DNA of 64,000 bases from Aphrocallistes beatrix (GCA_963281255.1 OY725502.1:2170001-2234000), one strand, 5' to 3'; counted from the stretch's first letter, positions 37,055 to 48,922 are shown. The notes: generated from the letters alone by a model not told the origin. Numbers and translations: made by a program.

Positions 37055-37480
37055 GAGTGAAATAATTCAAACTCAAGGCTCGTTGATCGTCCAACCCATC
37101 GTCAACTGGCCCCCCTTGAGAAATTCCCATTCCACCTCCGCCCAAAGATCGCACTGGGCCCTACCAGGTCACTCATTAACTAATCATACTCATACCCACG
37201 CCAATACCCGCAGGACCCACCGAATATGGACCCATTTGCGGAACAGCAAGGAGGTCAAATGGCAGATCCGAAACCTAATCCGTAATGACTTCCGTACTCC
37301 CATTCGATGGTCATCGAGTAACGCATGATTACCAAACTCCGAAAGGAGAATCCCGGAAATGAATTTATTTCAGATGACCTAGCTCAGTTTTTTACTGCTA
37401 TTCACGCCGCCCCTCACTCACTCCGTACCTCATTCAATCCTTGAGGACTAAGAGTACGGACATGGAGATGTCAAAGGTAG
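36813..37480 (+). other. GC-rich segment with a (CT)n array, unidentified
   Basis: This stretch is clearly less AT-rich than the rest. It contains (CT)n at about 36991-37050 and open readings on either side, for example VKWQIRNLIRNDFRTPIRW and EFISDDLAQFFTAIH. It may be a retrotransposon internal fragment. Frames shift and no catalytic motif is visible. Confidence 0.35.
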
Positions 37481-37495
37481 ATACGCATTTTAAAA

Positions 37496-37680
37496 CTTAA
37501 GAGTTAGTAATCGAGTTGAGGCTCTCAATTATGAGTATTAGAATGTGTAGATCACGAATTTGATTTCAAAATATAATATTTCTTACAGTTTGAGTACATA
37601 TTCCAATATAAATAGACCCACTTTAATAGTATTGTATGGAGATTTTCGTGGTGGTCGAATTCTTTTGTCCGAGTAGTGTA
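37496..37680. mobile_element. Right half of an ACCCGGACAAAAG-family MITE
   Basis: TTAGTAATCGAGTTGAGGC through CTTTTGTCCGAGTAGTGTA matches the right half of the copy at 29316. Confidence 0.75.
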
Positions 37681-37695
37681 TATACTATATATATA

Positions 37696-37892
37696 TACAG
37701 TCGACTCCGCTTAATAGAGTCACTGTTTAATCGGGTCAACCGCTTAATCGGAACACTTTTGGAAGGATCCAAATTGATCTCACACATAGAAGCTAATACA
37801 AAAAATTTCAGTTAATAGGGTTCTCCGCTCAATCGAGGCAAAGTGTTCTTTGACCGATATGACCTTATCAAGCGGAGTTTAATAGTAAGGAT
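37696..37892. mobile_element. Pogo-like MITE joined to a Helitron-like 5' end
   Basis: CAGTCGACTCCGCTTAATAG starts the MITE after TA. Internal CGCTTAATCGG motifs repeat. Its right end breaks off at AAGCGGAG, where TTTAATAGTAAGGAT (complement of a Helitron-like 5' end) takes over. Confidence 0.6.
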
Positions 37893-37899
37893 GCAGAGT

Positions 37900-38340
37900 A
37901 TTGAGAGATGTTAAGAACTCGCTTTTAGCTCAAAATGAGATTTTTTGCAAAAGGTGTGAAAATATGTAGATATCAATATGTTAATAACTCATAAAATATT
38001 CATGTTATTACTTTCAAAGCGAGAAAATCGGTACTACATGATGAAATACCCTACATTAGTCCTTGAGATCTTACTTATATCTTTAACCAAAGTTTTGCGG
38101 TGGTGGTGTTAAAATATGAATATATACTTATAAAACCGGAAGTGATGAGATTTTGCGAAAAAATGTTGACGGTGCACATCTACACCATATAAAGAGATCC
38201 TACATGCGAAATTTGGAAAAAATCGGACTGTTAGATTTCGCAGTAGCGCGTACGGACATACATACATACACACGGACGGACGAGATACTTGTACTCCGTC
38301 CATGCCATAAGGGCATCTCCCTATAGGAGCTGCACTAAAA
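37900..38340. repeat. Shorter relative of the 28.4-29.3 kb repeat
   Basis: Has two tandem units instead of three and only about three CATA units where the other copy has over fifty. Ends with the same GGAGCTGCACTAAAAA. Confidence 0.82.
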
Positions 38341-39016
38341 ACTCGATTAATATTTATACATTTATATATCTCTGCAACGAAATGATTGAAGAAACTGCAA
38401 GGGACAGAAAGCTGATTTTTGGAATGTTTTGCCTTTTGGCTATGCCTTCTCTAAATTCTGACCTCAGAGGAAATGTCTACTCATCATATAATCATGACGT
38501 CATTGTCACTTTTTTATAATACAAATTTTTATAATACAAAACTTCCAATTGACAGAGTGTTTATCGTGCATCGATACATTTCAATGATAACATCATTAGG
38601 TTGACGTCACAAATTGGAGGCGAACTTTTCTATATTTGTAGATTTAGTATTCACAACAACAAAAAACTAAATTGTAATTGAAACGTAATTGAACAATTAT
38701 ACCAGATGGAAAACTCAATTACAATTACAATTCAATTACAGTGTAATTGTAAATAGTAACTAATTACATAATTATAATTGTAATGGACCTTAAAAATAAC
38801 AGGATTTTGAGATGACGCTATCATTAGGGATCAAAAATTTTAAAATTTGATAAATTTAATGATTTTTCGAGGATATTGATTATTAGAGTAAACAGACGTA
38901 TTTAGAGATGTTATCTACCATATAATTAATAAATGCGAGCTTAACCGTCCAAAGGACGCCTCTGGCGGATACAAAGTGTCCGCCAGCCGCGCAAGTAAGC
39001 AAGCGAAGCGCGCTTG
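38340..39016 (+). mobile_element. Helitron-like copy with an internal AT-rich insertion
   Basis: ACTCGATTAATATTTATAC begins the copy; the end GAAGCGCGCTTG is intact and followed by T. About 290 bp at 38520-38812 are foreign and contain AATTACAATT repeats. Confidence 0.8.
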
Positions 39017-39431
39017 TTGTACAAAAATGTGTGAGAAAGATTCCTATTTTTTCAGATGTCTGATCATTTGGTTAGATCGCTATCCGTGGTCTATTGTACT
39101 TTAAAACAGCAAACTCGCAAAAAAAGTCCCATCTCGTGATTGGGCCCTGAAGTGAGACCATTCTGCGTCGGTCCAGTAAATAAAATGGAATGGAAACTTA
39201 TTAGTTATACTGCCACAAAGATTTCGGTTTGGAAACAGTGCAAAGAATCCGTTATTAAATTGTGAAAGTCTAGATAAGATCGGAAAGCTTGCTGGAGCAA
39301 TAATTTTAGAAGTATCCAAAAAAAGGTACTCATGTCTACTCCGTTTAAAAGGGGGGCCTTTCATTTGGTATAGCAAAAAAGCACATTATAAAGGTAGATA
39401 AAATATAAGTAAATTAAAGAACCCAACTTAC

Positions 39432-39609
39432 ATTATGAAGAGGATTCTCAATTGTAATATTTACAGAACAAATAAACCTATGATTGGGCAATATATCATC
39501 GTCTATAATTTTGAAAGTCTCAGATAAAATAGCAATAGGGATTGGGGGAGAAGTACCATTTCTCTCAGTAAAAATAACAGGACTTTGAGAAATGGATAAT
39601 GAAGGAACA
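39432..39609 (-). CDS. Exon 6 (cadherin-like repeat gene)
   Basis: The acceptor is tctttag and the donor reads CATAAT|gtaagt. It is 178 bp, phase 2 in and phase 0 out, with 59 codons. It is separated from exon 5 by an intron of only 66 bp, the shortest here. It begins VPSLSISQSPVIFTE, the first strand of a repeat, and contains the acidic IIDDDI segment. Confidence 0.9.
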
Positions 39610-39675
39610 CTAAAGAAAAAAATAAATAAATATTAAAAAATATCAATTATAACCTAAAGGAATCGTAAATCTCAC

Positions 39676-39908
39676 TTGTCATCTAAAAGCTGTATGCTGA
39701 TAGAAAGTTGAAAAGAAGAAGACCTGTTTTGAGAGTCGAAAATCCGAATAGATACAAATCTAGAAAATGTATTATTGGGTTCGTTTGCACCATTAGCGTA
39801 AGATAATGAACGTAATAAAGATTCATAATCAGATATATTAGCTTCCCCAGTTATTGTTATGTGAGAAAGGTTAGAACTCATGCTTAACGAAGAGTTGTTA
39901 GATGATAA
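39676..39908 (-). CDS. Exon 5 (cadherin-like repeat gene)
   Basis: The acceptor is ttttttag and the donor reads GACAA|gtgaga. It is 233 bp, phase 0 in and phase 2 out, with 77 codons. It holds the diagnostic segment DYESLLRSLSYANGANEP followed by FVSIRIFDSQN and ends in LLDD. With the first base of exon 6 this becomes DDN-VP, the repeat boundary. Confidence 0.92.
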
Positions 39909-41008
39909 CTAAAAAAGGACAATAGAAAGAAATCATATATTAAAAGGCGAAGTTATGATGGTTATTCCAGAATTTAGGGAAGGTACATTGTATATAATTA
40001 GACTCGTATTCATAATCGATTCTATATGCATCTCTTACTGCTTCGATTAGCTTCTCACTAAAATTACGTAGATTGTCAGGGGTTTTCTCTGTAAACAGAT
40101 TCTACATCGGTTTTCAATTGCTTGTACGTGTTTTTCGTAGCCATTCATTATTTGGTGATAATGTAAATTCCTGTAATAATTTATTGTTTAATATTGTATT
40201 ATTCTGGTACATATAATGATATTGTATACTAGATTAGAAACATAGAATACCATTGGAATGGGTGTATCAATGATAACTGATACGTGTGACATTAACATTC
40301 CAATGTAATTGGAATGTAGTTTGTGATAAACAAAACAAAATTATTGAATCCTCGTTTTAAAATTAGATCGTATGCATCAAGCAAACCACAAAAATTCAAA
40401 TTTCAAATTTTAGGTTCTTCTTAGTTACCAGACTGCACATTGAATGAGCTATTGAATAATTAAGTATTTATGTAAGCATTCTAATTTGCGCTAAAAACTT
40501 CCATACAGTGTCTACTAAAGACTGAATAGATAATATTATAAGGGGCAGGCTTTACATTTTGATAGTTGCGATACAAGATTGTGTGTCCAAAAATAGATAT
40601 TTCGGATTTTGAACGCACATGCTACATTGAGTCTAAGTAGTACTATGAGCATAATAATTTGCAGAGTGATTACTTTTGCAATAGACTATAACTTCAAATA
40701 AAAAAAAACAGCTTCAAAACAGAACGGTTGAAATCGTAAAAATCGGACTTTTTTGAAATGGTCGCATAATTAATATAAAGGGCATAACAAAGGCAAATAA
40801 TTTTTCCAACGGTAGAAATTTCAAAAAAGATGCATCAATAGCTGTTCTAATAGATGGAATACCTCACTAATTGGGGACATGAAATGACCCAGGTTTTGTG
40901 TTTTATGAAAAGTGACCGAGGAAAGAATTAGAAAGAGGAGAGTATTTTTAAAATACATTAAGTATATGATGAAAACAGATTGAAAGTCACATTTGATTTT
41001 ATATAAGA

Positions 41009-42078
41009 CAAGCACGCTTCGCCTGCTTGCGCTGCGCGGCTTGCGGACACTGCGTGTCCACAGAGTCGCCCTGCGGGCGCCTGGAGTTACTCAATCTAAC
41101 ATATTTTGCGAATTTTTCCTTTATATAAATATCGTAAACAAAGGTCAACGAATAATTTCTCATATGGATCCGAGAATATAAAATTCGAAATCTAGAGCAC
41201 TAAAAATCCCATGTCAACCATTGGAAGCTAGTCTCTAACCCATTTTTGTAATTTGTTTACTTTATGTATCTATTGTAAACAAAGGTAAACAAATTGATCA
41301 TCAATTTTACTCGAAAATGTGATATTCGAAATCAACACCCCTGAAAACCCCATGTCAACCATTGGAAGCTAGTCTCTAGCCTATCTTTGTAATTTGTTCA
41401 CTTTATGTATCTATTGCAAACAAAAGTAAACAAAGAATTTATCCTATAGATCTGAAAATATGATATTCGAAATCTACGCCCCTGAAAACCCCATGTCAAC
41501 CGTTGGAAGCTAGTCTCTAGCCTATTTTTGTAATTTGTTTACTTTATGTATCTATTGCAAACAAAAGTAAACAAATAATTTATCATATAGATCTGAAAAT
41601 ATGATATTCGAAATCTACACCCCTGAAAACCCCATGTCACCCTTTGGAAGCTAGTCTCTAGCATTATTTACAAAATTCATCAAATGGTGTGAAAATATGT
41701 ATATAAAGGTGTGAAAATATGCACATAATCTTTTTTATTGCCATACACTATAATACATTTAAGATATCAAACATAAGTTGTGGCTTTGAAGTATTAATAA
41801 CAATGACGATCTATTTATTGTAGTGTCGTACTTGTACAATGATTTCTATTGTGATAGTGTAGTCATATGTTTTGTATAGAAAAGGTGTGAAAAATTGTTT
41901 TCCATTTTTTTTGCAGAGGTGTGGAAATTTCGCTTAGATCTTAGAACTTAATCCTAGATTCATCATTTGACACCTACATGCCAATTTTCGTATTTCTACG
42001 ACTTGCCAATTCTTCAATCAATTCGGACAAACAAACAAAAAACAAAAACAAAAAATCCTAGCATTTTAATATATAAGA
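41009..42078 (-). mobile_element. Second Helitron-like family, full copy (about 1.07 kb)
   Basis: The 3' hairpin (complement of GCGCAAGCAGGC...CTTG) is at 41009 and the 5' end TCTTATATATTAAAATGC at 42078, preceded by A. It shares CGAATTGATTGAAGAA and the GC-rich 3' end with the first family, but has its own interior. The interior includes four tandem units of about 141 bp at 41136-41664. Confidence 0.82.
41136..41664. repeat. Minisatellite of four 141-bp units within the second Helitron-like family
   Basis: Each unit carries CATGTCAACCATTGGAAGCT, TTGTAATTTGTTTACTTT and ATGTATCTATTG. The copy at 45.7-46.4 kb has only about two units. Confidence 0.9.
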
Positions 42079-42143
42079 TAATCCATTCAAAGTGTGTTTA
42101 AAATTATGCCATTTAACAGTGAACTAACATAATATATTATTAA

Positions 42144-42329
42144 CAAGCGCGCTTCGCGGCCAGCTGAAGTTGTGTCTGCCAGAGGCGCCATAAGGGCGCC
42201 GAGGCTCAAAATGATTAATTATATTGAACAAAGTAAGTACGTCTGACCTTCTGTTATAATCGATATCACTCGAAAATTTACAAAATTTGTCAAATTTTCA
42301 ATTTTTTTATGATAGTTATATCATACAAG
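42144..42329 (-). mobile_element. Helitron-like 3' portion
   Basis: Begins CAAGCGCGCTTCGCGG, includes CTGTTATAATCGATATCACT and GATAGTTATATCATAC. A hAT-like element follows directly. Confidence 0.8.
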
Positions 42330-42935
42330 CAAGGTTGTGTCAAACTCAATGATTTGAATTATTTTTTTGTAATATTGCATCAGATCATTTACATAATACA
42401 CACCAGATCAATCAATTCAATCATTTGCGCTTATTCAAATCGTTCAGCTCATTCATTTTAATCATTCAATTCATTTCAATTCATTTCAATTCAATTCAAA
42501 TCAATTCAATTCAATTCAATTCAATTCAATTCAAATCAATTCAATTCAGATACCGTATATAGTTTTTAGCCCCTGAAGAAAAATAAATGTTTCACAATAC
42601 ATATGCAAGAGAGCTTTCGATAAATATAACCGCCCGAGTGAACCAAGAAATTAGAACCCACTCTTTTGGGGGGGGGGCGATTATTCGAGGGCCGGCAACT
42701 ATTCGAGTATATACGGTCATTCAAAAATAAATCAAATCAATTCAAATCAATTCAATTCAATTCAATTCAATTAATTAAAATGAAATATCAGATCATTCAG
42801 ATCATTCTATTTTATTCAATGACAACATTCAGATCAATCAACTCAATCATTTCTTATTAACCAACTCAATCAAATCAAATCAAAAAATGAAGTTTTTTTC
42901 AAATCAAATTGATTTGACTCAACCTTGCATACAAG
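42322..42935. mobile_element. hAT-like element with 8-bp duplication and (TTCAA)n interior
   Basis: Element 42330-42927 has ends CAAGGTTGTGTCAAA and the complement of TTTGACTCAACCTTG. CATACAAG is duplicated exactly at 42322-42329 and 42928-42935. The interior is mostly ATTCAATTCA repeats, with a further small element at 42551-42717 flanked by ACCGTATATA and its complement. Confidence 0.87.
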
Positions 42936-43443
42936 CGCACTTCGCTTACTTGCGCTGCGCGGCTGGCGGACACTTTGTGTCCACGGAGGCGCCCTATATG
43001 GGAGATGACATCTCTGAAAACGTCTGTCTTACTGCTATATTCGATATCGCACGAAAAATCACTAAATTTCTCAGTTTATTAAATTTTGATGCGTAATGAT
43101 GACGTCATAACGAAGTGATGAGCCATCATTTTTTGATGATAAATGCATCATATGTAAGGTATGTTAGTATACAGATTCTATCAAAATTTCAGCCTTATAT
43201 CTCCTATAATGGAGTTATGCTCGAATAACTGTATTGCCTAACTTTTAAAAATGTGACAATGACGTCATAATTCCATGATGAGTAGACATTTTCATCTGAG
43301 CTCAGAACTTAGTGGAGCCATAGCCAAAATAATCTCACATGCCATAAATCAGCTTTCTGCGCCCGGCAGTTTCTTCAATCAATTCGTTACAGATATATAT
43401 ATAGAGAGAGATATATATATTAATCGAGTTTTAATACTAAGGA
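42932..43443 (-). mobile_element. Helitron-like element, full length
   Basis: 3' hairpin at 42932, 5' end (complement of TCCTTAGTATTAAAAC) at 43443, followed by T on the plus strand. About 512 bp with an intact middle. Confidence 0.9.
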
Positions 43444-44057
43444 TGTCACACAAAAATATTTAGTATTACTACAAATAGGTGATTTAATATAATTTGAAAA
43501 CTGCTGCTTTTAAATTATCAGGAATTTTAAAGATTTTGAAGAATTCGATTGTTCATCAAAAATAAAAGAAAGAAAAGAAAGGGTATACTATAAAGTACAA
43601 ATTTATCAGAAGTTAGTCATTGCTTTGCTAATGATGAAATAAAAATCTTTAAAAGGTAGATTAGTTCAATCTTAAAATTACAAGGCCTCAAGTAACGGGA
43701 TACCACCGTTCAACATCGACGCGAACGAAATATTTATGTTTTTGCTTAATCGATTATTTTAATTAAAGGTTTTGGCATAGTCAAAAGGTCTGAAGATGTT
43801 TTAAGGACAACAATAGGAAAAGATTTCTGCCTTTGACACACCTTAAACGGCCATCAAAAAACTACGTTGTTGCTTAAAGAAAATCTCCTCTTTGGCAATT
43901 CCAGAAATGAATTAGTACCATACAAAAGGGTTATTTTTCTCTACAACAATATTTTAGTTTGCAAAATATCTACGAGAAGATTTTAGAACTTCTCTTCAGA
44001 GCTTGCAAGGCGGATCTCTTTTAATTTTTTACATGAGATCATGGAACTGTCTGTAAA
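43444..44057. other. Intron sequence, nothing recognised
   Basis: AT-rich stretch between exons 4 and 5 without a recognisable element or exon. Confidence 0.4.
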
Positions 44058-44504
44058 CTGTAATACAAATAGTGTTAAAGTGGGTCTATTCATAAAGGAA
44101 TATGTTCTCAAACTGTAAGGAATATTCTATTTTTTATTTCAAATTCGTAAACTACGTACACATTCTAATTACTCATAATTGAGAGTTTCAACTCAATTAC
44201 CTATTCTTATGTTGAAAATTATCAACCTATGGCACTTTGTGTCACTAAACGCCATCATATATAATGGCTGTGACTTGGGACAAGTAGCATCAAGTATCAA
44301 ATGTTGATATTTATTAACTTGGGAGTTAGTAATTAAGCTGAGGCTATCAATTATGAGTAATTAGAATGTGTAGTTTACGAGTTTGAAATAAAAAATAGAG
44401 TATTCCTTACAGTTTGAGAACATATTGCTTTATGAATAGACCCACTTTAACACTATTTGTATGGCAGTTCCTGTGGTGGTCGAATACTTTTGTCCGGGTA
44501 CTAT
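44058..44504. mobile_element. ACCCGGACAAAAG-family MITE, left end missing
   Basis: Matches the copy at 29316 from AAAGTGGGTCTATTCATAAA to CTTTTGTCCGGGTA. Its right border runs into the TA tract of the next Helitron-like copy. Confidence 0.8.
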
Positions 44505-45013
44505 ATATATATATATATGTAACTAATTGATTGAAGAAACTGCAAGGTACAGAATGCTGATTTTTGGTATGTGGGAGTTTTTTGGCTATGGCTCCGCTAA
44601 GTTGTGAGCTCAGACGAAAATGTCAACTCATCATAGAATTATGACGTCACTATCACCTATTTTTATAAATGGAAATTTCAGTTTTTCGACGCTAACTCAG
44701 CCATTTTGAGTGACAGAAGGCTGAAATTTTAATATAATGTGTATATTAATATATCGGACATATGATAAAACTTCAATCAAAAGTGATGACTCATCACTCT
44801 GCTATAACGTCATCATTACACATAAAAAATTGAAAAACTGACATATTTGACGACTTTTTGAGTGGTATCAATTATAACACTAAGACACACATGTTTAGAG
44901 ATGTTATCTCCCTTAGTATAAGTACTCATTGTGAGCCCAGGCACCCAAAAGGTTCCTCCGGCGGGCAATTTGTGTCTGCCAGCCGCGCAGTGCAAGCAAG
45001 CGAAGCGCGCTTG
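44505..45013 (+). mobile_element. Helitron-like copy, intact 3' end
   Basis: GTAACTAATTGATTGAAGAA to GAAGCGCGCTTG, followed by T. The 5' terminus has been replaced by the MITE. Confidence 0.88.
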
Positions 45014-45734
45014 TTAGTTGATCATATGCAAACCTTAGTTGATCAATTGCAAACCTTAGTGGATCAGATGTCAATACATTTTCTATTGTTGATCAATTGC
45101 AAACTTTCAAATTCGATCAATTGCAACGCCCTCGACTTTGATTATAAAAATTGGGTCTATGAAGAAAATTTCTAAACGATAAGGGATACAGCAAATTTAG
45201 GTTTCTTATTCAAAATACAAATTCCATGTAAATCCATCCAAGATAATGCGAACATCAATATAACTTTCATTCTAAGCATTATCATTTACTAAATCAAATG
45301 TAATTATATGATATTGTAGGTTATGTGTATTTCATCTACATTCAGTTTTCAGGTAGAGTATTTTTTGGTTATCTATAGCTAATAGTCCTCGACATATAAA
45401 ATGCATGTACTTTCATCCCCTCAGCATCTCCAAAACTGACTGACTTTGCTGTAATCTCAATATTTGGAAACCCAGTCTTTCCCTTATTATATAAGTATAC
45501 TTCTTTAATTACACTAATTAGTTATATTGATATATTTGTGATTACCATATCTATCAAAATTAAGTATTTCAAGCAAGTTAGTAAACAAGATTTCATGAAA
45601 ATCTCGCATAATCTACAATTAATTCCTCGTTTTTATTTCAATTTTGACGTTCTACATTTTTTATTGCAACTATCAAGATACGAATATTCGTTAATTCGAG
45701 CAAATTTATTTTTCGCCTTCAAGTTCGAATTGAC

Positions 45735-46424
45735 CGTTATTCAAAAATTGGCATGTAGGTGTCAAATGATATGACTACGATTAAGTTCTAAGATCTAAGC
45801 GAAATTTTCACACCTCTGCAAAAAAGATGGAGAACAATTTTTCACACCTTTTCTATACAAAATAAATGACTACACTATCACAATAGAAATTATTGTACGA
45901 CACTACAATAAATCGTCATTGTTAATAATACTTCAAAGCCACAACTTATGTTTAATATCTTAAATGTATTATAGTGTATAGCAATAAAAAAGATTATGTG
46001 CATATTTTCACACCTTTATATATATATTTTCACACCATTTGAAGAATTTTGAAAAATATGCTAGAGACTAGCTTCCAACGGTTGACATGGGGTTTTCAGG
46101 GGTGTAGATTTCGAATATCATATTTTCGAGTAAATTTGATAATTAATTTGTTTACTTTTGTTTACAATAGATACATAAAGTAAACCAATTACAAAAATAG
46201 GCTAGATACTAGCTCCCAACGGTTACATGGGGTTTTTAGTGGTGTAGATTTAGAATATTTTCGCATCCATATGATAAATTATTCGTTGATTTTTGTTTAC
46301 GATATCTATGTAAACGAAAAAAATCCCAAAAAAAGTTAGACTGAATAGCTGCAGGCGCCGCAGGGTGACTCTGCGGGCACACATTGTCCGCTAGCTGCGC
46401 AGCGCAAGCAAGCGAAGCGCGCTT
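45735..46424 (+). mobile_element. Second Helitron-like family, 5'-truncated copy
   Basis: Matches 41009-42000 inverted, from AAATTGGCATGTAGGTGTCA through the minisatellite (about two units) to GCGAAGCGCGC. The terminal CTTG is mutated to CTTT. Confidence 0.85.
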
Positions 46425-47048
46425 TTAATTGAATAAAGACTTGAAAATTGATTACTTCTAAATTTATAATAGTGTTCGACTGTATTGAAACGATCTAAAA
46501 ATAATAACATACACTAAAAAATGATCTGGGAAAATCGATAATTGGGGCTACTGCTTTTCAATTACGCACTATGTTATGTCGGTATAGCTCTCAATTGTTA
46601 AGATAGATAAAGGGTTTTAGTAGGGTAGATTCAAAATATTGTAGTTTGAAATGGGAATAGGAACCATTTTTTATTTTCTTCATCAATTCAGGGATCTAAA
46701 AAATAAGCAATTCCATACTAAAACTAAGGTAGAAATTATATATATACATACAGTACCCGGACAAAATATTCGACCACCACATAAACCCCCATACAAATAG
46801 TATTAAAGTGGGTCTATTCATAAAGGAATATGTTCTCAAACTGTAAGGAATACTCTATTTTTATAACAAAGTCGTAAACTACACATTCTAATTACGTACT
46901 CATAATTGATAGCCTCAGCTTAATTACTAACTCTAAAGTTAATAAATATCAACATTTGCTACTTGATGTTACTTGTCCCAAGTCACAGCCATTATATATG
47001 ATGGCGTTTAGTGACACAAAGTGGCATAGGTTGATAATTTTCAACATA

Positions 47049-47423
47049 AGAATAGGCAAGGCTGGATTCGGTTAACCGGCTAACCGCAATCAATCTCGGT
47101 TAACGGTTAAGGAAATCTTAGATCGATTAGCCGATCTGCTTTATTTTCTAAATATTCACACTAATTTCTTTGTTTTTCGAAGGAGATTCAAGAATATTAC
47201 TTCTAAAAATTTGTAAATGTAATAGAATTCCTATTTTCTAACCACAAAGTATATCTCGAGACCACTGAAAATTATCAATTTTTTCAATATCAGGTTAAAG
47301 CTTAGTCCAAAACCCATATTTCAACCAAATAATACTGGTATCGGTTAACCGGTTAACCGCCCTTAAGGAAACCAAAATAACCGAACCATAAAATCGGTTA
47401 ACCAACCCTAGGCCTGGAATAGG
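47049..47423. mobile_element. hAT-like MITE built of GGTTAACCGG motifs
   Basis: The element at 47056-47416 has ends CAAGGCTGGATTCGGTTAAC and the complement of CAGGCCTAGGGTTGGTTAAC. It is flanked by GAATAGG on both sides, at least 7 bp of a duplication. Confidence 0.83.
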
Positions 47424-47510
47424 TAATTGAGTTGAAACTCTCAATTATGAGTAATTAGTAGAATGTGTAGATTACGAATTTTTTAAAAAAAATAGAGTAT
47501 TTGCTACTGT

Positions 47511-47758
47511 TTAACCCTAATTGGACTTGGAATGTTGAAGTGAAAGTGAAAGTTAATTGAAAGTGAACTGAAAGTGAAAATGAAAGTGGGAATTTTCTAT
47601 TTATACCTTTGACCCCAAGTCCAAGTAGGGTTAATAACCCTACTTGGACTTGGGGTACAAAGTATAAATAGAAAATTCCCACTTTCATTTTCACTTTCAA
47701 TTCACTTTCAATTAACTTTCACTTTCACTCTAACATTCCGAGTCCAATTGGGTAGGGT
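47511..47758. mobile_element. Near-perfect palindromic foldback with AAGTGAAAGT repeats
   Basis: CCCTAATTGGACTTGGAATG opens the left arm and its complement closes the right. The centre (GGGTTAATAACCC near 47634) again carries the terminal motif, so the structure is two inverted copies of a smaller element. Confidence 0.88.
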
Positions 47759-47849
47759 CAAGGACATGTTCCTTTTTTAAAAGATCTAATTTAATACTAT
47801 TTGTATGGAATTTTTCGTGGTGGTCGAATAATTTTGTCCGGGTAGTGTA

Positions 47850-48237
47850 TATATCCTCAGAGGAAATGTTGACTCATCATGCAATCATGACGTCATTGTC
47901 ACCTTTTCTATTATTAGTAATTTCAGTTTTTCGACTATAACTCAGTCATTTAGGTGATAGAAGACAAATTTTTAATATAATATGTGCATTAATATATCTC
48001 ATCAAGATATAAATACCAGAAAAAAAGGATTACTTATCACTCTGTTATGAAGTCATCATTACGCAAATTGAAAATTTGACAAATTTGGTGATTTTTCGAG
48101 TAATATCAATTATAACAGTAAGACAGAGGTATTTAGTAATGTTATCTAACTTATAATTAATCAAGTGAGCCTAGGTGCCCAAATAACGCCTCTGGCGAAC
48201 ACTTTGTGTCCGCCGGCCAGCAAGCTAAGCGCGCTTG
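47850..48237 (+). mobile_element. Helitron-like copy, 5' truncated
   Basis: Starts at CCTCAGAGGAAATGTTGACT just after the MITE border and ends GCGCGCTTG, followed by T. Confidence 0.83.
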
Positions 48238-48239
48238 TT

Positions 48240-48920
48240 TCACATAAAATAGCAAAGATTCAATGACTGAATCTATATTCAGTAATAAAATAACCAAAAC
48301 AAGAAGCTTTTAAGGTAGATTAGCGCATTATGATTCAAAACAAACCTAGCCTCTGGTAAACTATTGATTATGAAGTGTCATTTTTATATAATGAATTTAT
48401 TTTGAAAAGTCTCCATATCTTGCTTGTGTGATTTTGCAACAATACAACTAAATTAAACTACAATCCAAAAATGAGCTTTGCTCGCAATTCTGCATTTTTC
48501 ACTTGACAACATCATTTACCTTTGAAGGTATTAAAAAAACCTCCGAAGTGCACTTTTCAATCCCATTCCCGTAGGACACTCTTCAACAATTTTCATTTTT
48601 GATCTTAACAACGTGATTTAACCTTAATTAGGGGGTGTTATCTTACGAATGGTAAGATAGAGTAGAAAACCCATGAGGAATGTTCGGAATTTATATCTTT
48701 TGAACATTATACTAAATTCATAATGTGCATCATGATGACACAACAAAACTAAATATTCGTCTTTATATACAACAATTAGTAATAAAACAGACGGGATGGG
48801 AAAGTGCTTCCACACTATTGAGTACATGAAGCAATGGAAATTGAAAATCTTAGAGACTATAGCGACCATTTGGCCGCTTTTGATCTAGTGAAATTAATCA
48901 GAATAATTTTATTTTGGCTT
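48240..48920. other. Intron sequence, nothing recognised
   Basis: AT-rich intron just downstream of exon 4 on the minus strand. No element termini or further exon were seen. Confidence 0.4.
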
Positions 48921-48922
48921 AC

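Larger units (their letters stand above)
46749..47849. mobile_element. ACCCGGACAAAAG-family MITE carrying two nested elements
   Basis: Left end CAGTACCCGGACAAAATA and right end TTTTGTCCGGGTAGTG, TA at both borders. Within it lie a hAT-like MITE (47056-47416) and a palindromic foldback (47511-47758). Without these the MITE is about 490 bp, like its relatives. Confidence 0.87.

Noticed and set aside
36780..37328. 182-codon reading on the plus strand
   Set aside because: It spans a Helitron hairpin and a (CT)n array; the composition is that of a repeat translated by chance.
39101..39376. 91-codon reading on the minus strand just downstream of exon 6
   Set aside because: It does not resemble the repeats, lacks suitable splice sites in phase and has no recognisable domain.
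41136..41664. Regular repeats that might suggest a CRISPR-like array
   Set aside because: Units are about 141 bp, without unique spacers, inside a transposon of an animal-type genome. It is a minisatellite.
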